From Bacillota bacterium (lineage in GTDB: Bacteria; Bacillota; UBA4882; UBA8346): a stretch of DNA of 64,000 nt. Of the stretch, positions 25,527 to 32,744 are shown in pieces (the stretch's first letter is position 1; every line of letters starts with the position of its first letter). Under the pieces are notes generated by a model. That model saw nothing but the letters and a program-made list of their open reading frames with translations. It had not been told where the DNA came from and ran no database searches. The stretch is from contig JAFABB010000044.1 in NCBI GenBank assembly GCA_023426245.1, positions 35,410-99,409 of the forward strand, in the 5' to 3' direction. The translations under genes and the position numbers were made by a program.

Positions 25527-26609
25527 ATGAGTGCAGATATTTACAGAAGTCTGAAAAGTGAATTGGATAAAGGGAAAAAAGCTGTAGTGGTTACATTCAT
25601 GAACGATGGAGATAGTGGCAGAGGTTCTTTTCATCATAAAATTATTCTTACAGAAGAGCAGCTGCATACTTCTAATACTATCCATTGCCTGGATGAAACG
25701 GCTGTTGATAAGGCAAAATTGGCTTTGAAGACAGGAAATCTGCAATATTTTCAATCTTCGAAGGGTGCAAGTAGCTTGATCGAACCGTATTTTCCTGAAC
25801 CTCATCTCATCGTTTTGGGCGGTGGGCATATTGCGAAGCCTTTAGTTGAATTTGGCTCTAAAGTCGGATTTTTAGTTACTGTGGTTGATGACAGGCCGAT
25901 GTTCGCCTACAAGAGTAGATTTCCCGATGCTGAGAAGGTAATTTGCGAGAACTTTAATAATTGCTTCACAGGGCTTAATCTGAATGAAGCATCTTTCGTA
26001 GTTATTGTGACTAGGGGACATCGGAATGATATGGATTGCCTGAAACAGGTGTTGAACTATAAAACCGCCTATACGGGAATGATTGGCTCCAAACGGCGCG
26101 TGAAAATTGTTAAAGAACAGCTTTTGAATGAAGGATACCCGGGTGAACTGATCAATAAAGTTAATGCTCCCATCGGTCTTGAAATAGGAGCCATTACACC
26201 CGAAGAAATTGCAATATCTATAATAGCACAGGTCATCAGTTATAGAAGACTTGTAAGCACATCAACAGAAACTTCCGTTAAGGTAAATTGGCCTGAACTT
26301 GACCGGTCGGTACTGGATGAACTATGTAAAGATACGGGGGAACCCAAGGCACTGATTACGATTATTGAGACGGAAGGTTCGGTGCCGCGAAAAGCAGGAG
26401 CTAAAATGCTTGTATGGCCGTATGGAATGACGATGGGAAGTATCGGCGGTGGATGTGCTGAAGGAGAAGTAATTAATACTGCTTGGCGGATTATAGGAAG
26501 CGGCGGGTTCAATATCCATGATATCGATATGACGGGTCAAATCGCCGAAGAGGAAGGTATGGTTTGCGGTGGTATGATGAGAGTGTTGATAGAAGACTAT
26601 ACTGGATAA
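25527..26609 (+). CDS. XdhC family molybdenum hydroxylase maturation protein with rearranged domains
   Basis: A 360-residue XdhC/CoxI family protein; relatives bind and sulfurate the molybdenum cofactor for insertion into xanthine dehydrogenase-type enzymes. The order is unusual: a degenerate CoxI-like N-terminus (1-90), then the Rossmann XdhC_C domain (LIVLGGGHIAKPL near 94-106 and VTRGHRNDMDC near 160), then a clear XdhC_CoxI domain (ETEGSVPRKAGAKM and GSIGGGCAEGEV) near 285-325. Usually CoxI precedes the Rossmann domain. ATG 25527 follows GAGGAG. It is the last gene of the maturation operon. Confidence 0.9.
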   Translation: MSADIYRSLKSELDKGKKAVVVTFMNDGDSGRGSFHHKIILTEEQLHTSNTIHCLDETAVDKAKLALKTGNLQYFQSSKGASSLIEPYFPEPHLIVLGGGHIAKPLVEFGSKVGFLVTVVDDRPMFAYKSRFPDAEKVICENFNNCFTGLNLNEASFVVIVTRGHRNDMDCLKQVLNYKTAYTGMIGSKRRVKIVKEQLLNEGYPGELINKVNAPIGLEIGAITPEEIAISIIAQVISYRRLVSTSTETSVKVNWPELDRSVLDELCKDTGEPKALITIIETEGSVPRKAGAKMLVWPYGMTMGSIGGGCAEGEVINTAWRIIGSGGFNIHDIDMTGQIAEEEGMVCGGMMRVLIEDYTG

Positions 26610-26666
26610 GCAGAGAAGGATTCGTTATTTATTAACTTCATAATTGAATAACCATTTTAAACGCTG

Positions 26667-26843
26667 TTAATCGATATTCATCATTTCCAACGAGGGCCAA
26701 TCTACGATTTTCTTCTTCTGAATCATTGTGATTGCTTTGGCTTGAAAAATTGCATTTTCCGGTTGACGGAATTTATTTCCCCAACGCCAGGCATACTTTC
26801 CCGGCTTCTCTGGATCGTTTGCAAATTCGCCTAAATTTTTACC
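26667..26843 (-). pseudogene. N-terminally truncated coding relic of unknown family
   Basis: Leftward, 58 open codons end at a TAA: GKNLGEFANDPEKPGKYAWR, then a Trp/Lys-rich stretch, then QAKAITMIQ and VDWPSLEMMNID. There is no start codon, and a stop precedes the open stretch. The composition looks protein-like rather than random. I do not recognise the family. It lies between xdhC and the second activator array. Confidence 0.4.
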
Positions 26844-26860
26844 TCAGGTATGAAATTGAA

Positions 26861-26930
26861 TGTTCCAAAATGAAGCAGTGTTCCAATTTATAACATGTAA
26901 CTTCGATAATTTATGTTCCACAACAGAACA
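26861..26930 (+). promoter_or_regulatory. three-site upstream activator array, copy 2
   Basis: TGTTCCAAAATGAAGCA (26861), TGTTCCAATTTATAACA (26879) and TGTTCCACAACAGAACA (26914). Offsets are again 18 and 35 bases, and the last site begins 76 bases before the -24 box. Sites 2 and 3 have TGTT/AACA dyad symmetry. The match to copy 1 shows that both operons answer to one activator. Confidence 0.85.
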
Positions 26931-26989
26931 AAACTTAAAAATATATCGATTATATTCGAATACTAACGTATTTTAACGGTTTTTGTGGT

Positions 26990-27004
26990 TGGCACGAATT
27001 TTGC
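26990..27004 (+). promoter_or_regulatory. sigma-54 promoter of the oxidoreductase-hydrogenase operon
   Basis: TGGCACG and TTGC at exact -24/-12 spacing in the context TTGGCACGAATTTTGCTT, identical over 18 bases to the promoter at 18605. The leader to the first gene is about 85-105 bases long. Confidence 0.95.
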
Positions 27005-27120
27005 TTATTACTTAGTAATAGATGTTAAGTTGAATGTTGAGAGCAGTTCGAAATGCCAACAACAAATTAACTAATTTTATGTGAGGAGGTGTAACTGGTA
27101 TCGCACGTGCGGTAACCAGG

Positions 27121-27576
27121 ATGATCGTGAGCAAAATTTTAATGATTTCCCCTAAAAAATGCAATGACTGTTTAACCTGTGAGGCGGTTTGTCCGAATGC
27201 TGCAGTAAATGTAATAACTTTTGAAGAAGTGGCAATTTCAGTACCTGTAATGTGTGTACAGTGTGAAGAAGCTGCATGCATGAATGTATGTCCCGTAGGG
27301 GCGATTTCGAGAATTGAAAACGGCGCGGTTGTATCCGATCCGGATAAGTGTATCGGATGCAAATTGTGTGTTAGCGCTTGTCCCATGGGAAATATTCACT
27401 ACAGCACCAGTGAAAAGAAAATAAAGAAGTGCAATCTGTGCGACGGTAAGCCACAGTGTGCCAAATACTGTCCTACCAGAGCCATCGAGTATGTTGATGG
27501 CACTACGGCCAACATCAGCAAGAAAAGGGTAGTTGCATCAAAATTTAAAGAATTATTTGCAGCAGAAGAAAATTAA
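27121..27576 (+). CDS. HycB/CooF-like four-cluster ferredoxin
   Basis: A 151-residue (from ATG 27121) electron-transfer protein with four [4Fe-4S] motifs: CNDCLTCEAVCPN, CVQCEEAACMNVCPVGA, CIGCKLCVSACPMGN and CNLCDGKPQCAKYCPTRA. Such proteins link a dehydrogenase to a membrane-bound hydrogenase in formate hydrogenlyase and CO-dependent complexes. The only strong Shine-Dalgarno, GAGGAGG at 27083-27089, is too far from ATG 27121 but well placed for an in-frame ATC at 27100, which would add MARAVTR. It is the first gene of the sigma-54-driven oxidoreductase operon and is probably the electron conduit from the aldehyde oxidoreductase. Confidence 0.88.
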   Translation: MIVSKILMISPKKCNDCLTCEAVCPNAAVNVITFEEVAISVPVMCVQCEEAACMNVCPVGAISRIENGAVVSDPDKCIGCKLCVSACPMGNIHYSTSEKKIKKCNLCDGKPQCAKYCPTRAIEYVDGTTANISKKRVVASKFKELFAAEEN

Positions 27577-27601
27577 AAAACGTCAGAAAGGAGATAATCG
27601 C

Positions 27602-30331
27602 ATGATTACTAAAACCTTGTTGATTAATGGAATGAAGAAACAACTTACGGTGGATCCCGAAGAAACTCTGGCAAGTGTATTGAGAAAACAACTCCTACTC
27701 ACAGGAATCAAGATTGGCTGCGGTGGGAAGGGAGAATGCGGCGCATGTACGGTTATATGGGACGGTATGCCTGTAAGATCTTGCCTTTATACTATGGAAA
27801 GAATCCCGGATAATGCTCAGATTACTACGATTGAAGGCGTAGGTACAAAAGGGAACCTGCATCCGATTCAGCTTGCCTGGATGATTCACGGATCAGCACA
27901 GTGCGGTTTCTGTACCCCGGGATTTATTGTTTCTGCTAAAGCTTTGTTGGATAAAAATGCCGATCCTACCAGGGAAGAGGTAAGAGAGTGGTTCCAGAAA
28001 AACAGAAATCTCTGCAGATGTACAGGATACAAACCGTTGGTAGATGCAGTGATGGATGCCGCCAGACTTATAAAAGGTGAAATTAAAAAAGAAGATTTGT
28101 GGGTTAAACTGAAGGATGGCGAAAGTATGCTTGGCTCAAAAGTAGTCCGTCCATCCGCCGAAGCCAAAGTGACAGGGACCTGGGATTTCGGAGCCGATTT
28201 GGGAATCAAGACACTGCCTAAAAATACTCTGCATATTAAGCTGGTACAAGCAACAGTGTCTCATGCGAACATTCTTTCCATCGATACTAAAGAAGCTGAG
28301 AAAATGCCGGGAGTATTCAGGGTTTTAACCTATAAGGACGTTCCTGGAACTAACAGAATCAATGGTTTGGCGTTCCCGGAGAACAAGGGAGACGGTAAGG
28401 AAAGACCGATTCTTAACGATAAGAAGGTATTTCAGTTTGGCGACGCCATTGCCATGGTCCTTGCAGATACTCCGTACCAGGCGGAACAGGCGGCTGCAAA
28501 AGTTAAGGTCGAACTGGAAGAACTGCCGGCCTATATGAGTGCCCCTGCAGCCATGGCTGAAGGCGCCATTGAAATCCATCCCGGTACCCCGAATGTATAT
28601 TTCGAAACCCAGACGGTTAAAGGCAAGGACACCGCGCCGTTAATGAAAAACCAACCATATGTGGTTGAGGATGATTTTTATGTCGGAAGACAGCCACACC
28701 TTCCGATTGAGCCGGATGTAGGGTTTGCCTATCTTGATGAAAAAGGAAATTTAATTGTTCATTCAAAGAGTATCGGGATCCATCTTCATGCTTTGATGGT
28801 TGCAGAGGGTATTGGAATTCCTGCGGAAAAGTTATTTATCGTACAGAATAATGCAGGAGGAACCTTTGGATATAAATTCAGTCCGACAATGGAAGGTCTA
28901 CTTGGTGTGGCTGCGCTGGTTGCCAAGAGACCTGTATACCTCGAATTCAACATGTACCAGCAGATAACTTATACCGGAAAAAGATCGCCGTTCTTTATCC
29001 ATCTTAAGATGGGTGCTGATAAGGATGGAAAACTTGTTGCCATGGAATCAGATTGGACGGTAGATCATGGTCCGTACATGGAATTTGGCGACCTGCTTAC
29101 AATGAGAGGTCACCAGTTCATAGGGGCCGGTTACAATATTCCAAATATCAGAGGCGAAGGCAGGACAGTTGCTACCAACCATGCCTGGGGTTCAGCTTTC
29201 AGAGGTTATGGTTCACCGCAAAGCTTGTTCTCATCGGAAGTATTAATTGATGAACTGGCGGAAAAAATCGGCATGGACCCATTGGAGTTTAGATATATCA
29301 ATGTATACAGAGAAGGCTCGACCACACCGACCGGTTGTGCACCGGATGTAATTGCTTTCCCGCAGGCAATTGATAAATTAAGACCCCTTTACCAGGAGGC
29401 TAAAAAGAATGCTGCCGCCAAGAATGCAAAAGGCGGAGATGTCAAATATGGCGTAGGCGTGTCATTGCTTGAGTATGGCTGCGGACTTGACGGCGCAGAT
29501 TCCTCGGAAGCATGGGCCGAGATAACAGCGGATGGATTCACAGTTGGAAATTCGTGGGAAGACCATGGCCAGGGCGCAGATATGGGAACACTGACCATTG
29601 CCTATGAAGCATTAAGGCCGCTAGGAATAAAGCCTGAGCAAATAAAACTGGTTATGAACGATATGAGATATACACCAAACAGCGGACCTGCCGGCGGAAG
29701 CCGTTCCAACGTTATGACCGGTAATTCTACAACAGTTGCCTGTAGAAACCTTTTGACTGCTCTGAAAAAACCGGATGGTACTTTTAGAACGTACCAAGAA
29801 ATGATGGAAGAAAAGAAGCCAACAAAATATGAGGGAAAATGGACTGCGCCATGTACTGCGTGTGATGTAAAAACAGGGCAGGGAAATCCATTCCCCGTTT
29901 ATATGTATGGTATTCTCTTGGCTGAAGTGGCGGTTGACACGATAACAGGTAAAACCAAAGTTGAAAAACTCACGATGGTATCCGACTGCGGCACTATAAT
30001 CAATAAACTGGTTCTTGAAGGTCAGCTTTATGGCGGTCTGGTGCAGGGAATCGGTCTTGCGCTTAGCGAAGACTTTGAAGATTTAAAAAAGCATACGACC
30101 CTTATCGGTTGTGGAATCCCACAAATTGAAGAGGTTCCCGACGATATCGTTCTGATTCACCAGGAGACTCCAAGACCCCTTACCTATAATGGTCAGGCAG
30201 GTGCTGGAGAAATGCCTCTTTCAGCTCCGCATGCAGCGATTATCAATGCAATATACAATGCGACCGGAGTTCGTATCACCAAGCTGCCGGCATATCCGGA
30301 AAAGGTCCTCGAAGGATTGAAAAAAATGTAA
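27602..30331 (+). CDS. molybdopterin-dependent aldehyde oxidoreductase (D. gigas MOP type)
   Basis: A 909-residue single-chain molybdenum hydroxylase without FAD domain. Residues 1-75 form a plant-type [2Fe-2S] domain with C40, C46, C49 and C61. Residues ~80-160 form the second [2Fe-2S] domain with C101, C104, C138 and C140. The rest is the Mo domain, with NNAGGTFGYKFSPT near 420, AFRGYGSPQ near 530 and GQAGAGEM, whose Glu870 corresponds to the catalytic Glu869 of Desulfovibrio gigas MOP. Length and Cys spacing match MOP. It should oxidise aldehydes to carboxylates using molybdopterin cytosine dinucleotide. AAAGGAG fixes ATG 27602. Purine or nicotinate substrates cannot be fully excluded. Confidence 0.92.
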   Translation: MITKTLLINGMKKQLTVDPEETLASVLRKQLLLTGIKIGCGGKGECGACTVIWDGMPVRSCLYTMERIPDNAQITTIEGVGTKGNLHPIQLAWMIHGSAQCGFCTPGFIVSAKALLDKNADPTREEVREWFQKNRNLCRCTGYKPLVDAVMDAARLIKGEIKKEDLWVKLKDGESMLGSKVVRPSAEAKVTGTWDFGADLGIKTLPKNTLHIKLVQATVSHANILSIDTKEAEKMPGVFRVLTYKDVPGTNRINGLAFPENKGDGKERPILNDKKVFQFGDAIAMVLADTPYQAEQAAAKVKVELEELPAYMSAPAAMAEGAIEIHPGTPNVYFETQTVKGKDTAPLMKNQPYVVEDDFYVGRQPHLPIEPDVGFAYLDEKGNLIVHSKSIGIHLHALMVAEGIGIPAEKLFIVQNNAGGTFGYKFSPTMEGLLGVAALVAKRPVYLEFNMYQQITYTGKRSPFFIHLKMGADKDGKLVAMESDWTVDHGPYMEFGDLLTMRGHQFIGAGYNIPNIRGEGRTVATNHAWGSAFRGYGSPQSLFSSEVLIDELAEKIGMDPLEFRYINVYREGSTTPTGCAPDVIAFPQAIDKLRPLYQEAKKNAAAKNAKGGDVKYGVGVSLLEYGCGLDGADSSEAWAEITADGFTVGNSWEDHGQGADMGTLTIAYEALRPLGIKPEQIKLVMNDMRYTPNSGPAGGSRSNVMTGNSTTVACRNLLTALKKPDGTFRTYQEMMEEKKPTKYEGKWTAPCTACDVKTGQGNPFPVYMYGILLAEVAVDTITGKTKVEKLTMVSDCGTIINKLVLEGQLYGGLVQGIGLALSEDFEDLKKHTTLIGCGIPQIEEVPDDIVLIHQETPRPLTYNGQAGAGEMPLSAPHAAIINAIYNATGVRITKLPAYPEKVLEGLKKM

Positions 30332-30356
30332 TGCCGGTTTAGATGTCAATTAAAAA

Positions 30357-30404
30357 TATGGAACTGGAGCAGTGTTTCGATGATCGAAAAGTTCCAGTTC
30401 CATA
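30357..30404 (+). other. strong intercistronic hairpin
   Basis: TATGGAACTGGA at 30357-30368 and TCCAGTTCCATA at 30393-30404 form a perfect 12-bp stem around a 24-base loop. No T-run follows, so this is more likely an mRNA processing or 3'-stabilising element than a terminator. It would allow more oxidoreductase than downstream hydrogenase protein from one transcript. Confidence 0.7.
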
Positions 30405-30427
30405 CTTTGGTATTTGGAGGTACTTGA

Positions 30428-32710
30428 ATGGACAAAGAAAAGCTGCTGAAAACGGGAGACCGGTGTATTCATGATGAACCTGCGGCATGCACGGCATGGT
30501 GCCCTATTCACATGGATGTGACAGCATTCGTGGCCGAGATGGAAAAAGGCGATTTTAAGAAAGCTTATAAAATATTGGAGAAGCGAATGTCTTTTACAAG
30601 AGTGTTCGGCATGATTTGTGACCATCCTTGTGAAAACGTATGTGTAAGGGAGGCTGCCGGTGGAGCAATAAGAATATCGGAGCTTGAGAGGGCAGCCGTA
30701 AGGCATGGATATACACCACCTAAAAAGACACTGCCCATTCCGAAGAAAGCCGGCAAGGTTGCAGTGATTGGCGGAGGGATAAGCGGGATTTCGGCTGCTT
30801 TGGAACTTGACAGAAAAGGTTTTAAGGTGACGATTTATGAAAAGTCGGAGAAACTGGGCGGCAGATTATGGGATTATGAAGAGGCAATCCTTGATAAAGC
30901 TATCCTAGAAGAAGAACTTCAAATATTTAGCAAGTCAGATATCGAGGTCGTTTTCAACAGAGATGTCAGCCAAAATGAATTAAAAGAAATTATGAAAGAG
31001 AACAATGCGGTTTTCCTTGGTACGGGAAAGTGGGATGAGAATCTGCCAATTGATCCTGAGATTTTTCAAGTACAGGGTTCATCCTTATTTGCGGGAGGAA
31101 GACTTTTATATAAAAAAGCTTCGGTTATTTTGGCGGTAAGTTCAGGCAGAAGAGCCGCAGCTTCCATAGAAAGATACGTTAAGGGAATTTCCATGACGGC
31201 TGCCCGGGAAAGGGAGGGGTCATTCGAAACGCCCCTTCAATATGAAATGGATGATATTGTTTCTGCAGCGCCGGTTGTAGGGACTACAAACTTGTATAGT
31301 GAAGATGAGGCTGTCAATGAAGCCGGACGTTGTTTAAAGTGCAGGTGTACAAAATGCATTGATTCATGCAGTCATATGAAAAAGTTCGATACGGATCCCA
31401 AAAATTATGTTAGGAAAATTCTTCATAATGAAGATACATTCATGGGTACACGCTACGCCAATAAAATGATTAATTCCTGTACAATGTGCGGGTTATGCGG
31501 CGAACGGTGCCTGCTAGACATCAGTATGAAGGATATCATCCAGGAGACCAGGGAAAGTATGGTAGAAAAGAGCAAAATGCCCCCTTCGACCCATGATTTT
31601 GCGTTGAAGGATATGGAATTCAGCAACAGCAGTCAGTTCTTTATGGTTAAATCGTCTCCCCAGAGGATGAATGGTAAAGAAAATGCGGAATATCTGTTTT
31701 ATCCCGGATGCCAGCTTTCGGCGTCTTATCCGGAATATGTTGAAAAAGCTTATCAATACCTTTTATCCAGGATCAAAGAAGGCGTCGGAATCATGCTCGG
31801 CTGTTGCGGCGCCCCAGCCGACTGGGCCGGCAGACAGGATTTGATGGAGCATAGTATTCAGAGATTAAGGGACGGATGGACCCAAATGGGCAAACCTGCT
31901 TTTATTCTGGCCTGCTCAAGCTGCTGTAGTATATTTGAAAAATATCTTTCGGAAATTCCTTTTATATCCTTATGGGAAATCTTTGAACGTTACGGGCTTC
32001 CGGAAAACGTACAAAATGGGAAGAAGCATGTTTTGAATGTCCATGATGCCTGTTCTACAAGGCATAATCAAAATGTCCACCAAAGTCTGAGAAATATCAC
32101 GGTAAAGCTGGGTTATGAAATACAGGAGTTGAGATATTCCAAAGAAAAAACCAAATGTTGCGGATATGGCGGTCTCGTCTATTTTGCCAACCGGGAACAG
32201 GCAAACGATTTTGTGAGAGACCGGATCAACGAAAGTAAGCAGGATCTTTTGGTTTACTGTGCGATGTGCAAGGATTTGTTTGTGGAGGGAGGTAAAAGAA
32301 CCTATCATATTTTGGATTTGATTTTCGGGGAGAATTTGGATGAAGCAGCCCATAAAAATATGCCGAATCTTTCTCAACGGCACGCCAACAGGGCGCAGCT
32401 CAAAAAAAAACTACTGCGAGAATTATGGAATGAAAATCCGGAAACAGAATTGACTCCCATGGAGAAGTTGATTATTTCCGATGAAGTATGGCGCAATATG
32501 GACCAACGGTATATTCTTCTGGAAGACATAGAAAAAGTTATAAAGTATGCGCAGGAATCCGGCGAACGGTTTTTTAATCCCGAAGATTCAAGCTTTTTAG
32601 CTAATCAGCGCATTGCCAATGTTACCTATTGGGTGCGCTATTTTGAAAAAGCCGGATCTATTGAAGTTATCACAGTTTACAGTCATAGAATGGAGGTTAA
32701 AAGAGAATAG
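30428..32710 (+). CDS. FAD-dependent Fe-S oxidoreductase with HdrB-like CCG domains
   Basis: A 760-residue composite electron carrier. The N-terminus resembles the GltD/NfnB cluster domain (CTAWCPIHMDV, CDHPCENVCVRE). A single FAD Rossmann motif VAVIGGGISGISAAL lies near residue 113, and the usual NAD(P)H-binding domain is shortened or missing. A ferredoxin part follows (CLKCRCTKCIDSC, CTMCGLCGERC). Two CCG domains (YPGCQLS to LGCCGAP near 430-460 and HDACSTRHN to TKCCGYGG near 540-582) resemble HdrB/GlpC, which bind special Fe-S clusters. A C-terminal helical tail ends the protein. It may connect the aldehyde oxidoreductase with a thiol, ferredoxin or bifurcating partner. Confidence 0.88.
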   Translation: MDKEKLLKTGDRCIHDEPAACTAWCPIHMDVTAFVAEMEKGDFKKAYKILEKRMSFTRVFGMICDHPCENVCVREAAGGAIRISELERAAVRHGYTPPKKTLPIPKKAGKVAVIGGGISGISAALELDRKGFKVTIYEKSEKLGGRLWDYEEAILDKAILEEELQIFSKSDIEVVFNRDVSQNELKEIMKENNAVFLGTGKWDENLPIDPEIFQVQGSSLFAGGRLLYKKASVILAVSSGRRAAASIERYVKGISMTAAREREGSFETPLQYEMDDIVSAAPVVGTTNLYSEDEAVNEAGRCLKCRCTKCIDSCSHMKKFDTDPKNYVRKILHNEDTFMGTRYANKMINSCTMCGLCGERCLLDISMKDIIQETRESMVEKSKMPPSTHDFALKDMEFSNSSQFFMVKSSPQRMNGKENAEYLFYPGCQLSASYPEYVEKAYQYLLSRIKEGVGIMLGCCGAPADWAGRQDLMEHSIQRLRDGWTQMGKPAFILACSSCCSIFEKYLSEIPFISLWEIFERYGLPENVQNGKKHVLNVHDACSTRHNQNVHQSLRNITVKLGYEIQELRYSKEKTKCCGYGGLVYFANREQANDFVRDRINESKQDLLVYCAMCKDLFVEGGKRTYHILDLIFGENLDEAAHKNMPNLSQRHANRAQLKKKLLRELWNENPETELTPMEKLIISDEVWRNMDQRYILLEDIEKVIKYAQESGERFFNPEDSSFLANQRIANVTYWVRYFEKAGSIEVITVYSHRMEVKRE

Positions 32711-32744
32711 GAAATTAAAACAATAGGCGAGAGGTGCGAATGTT

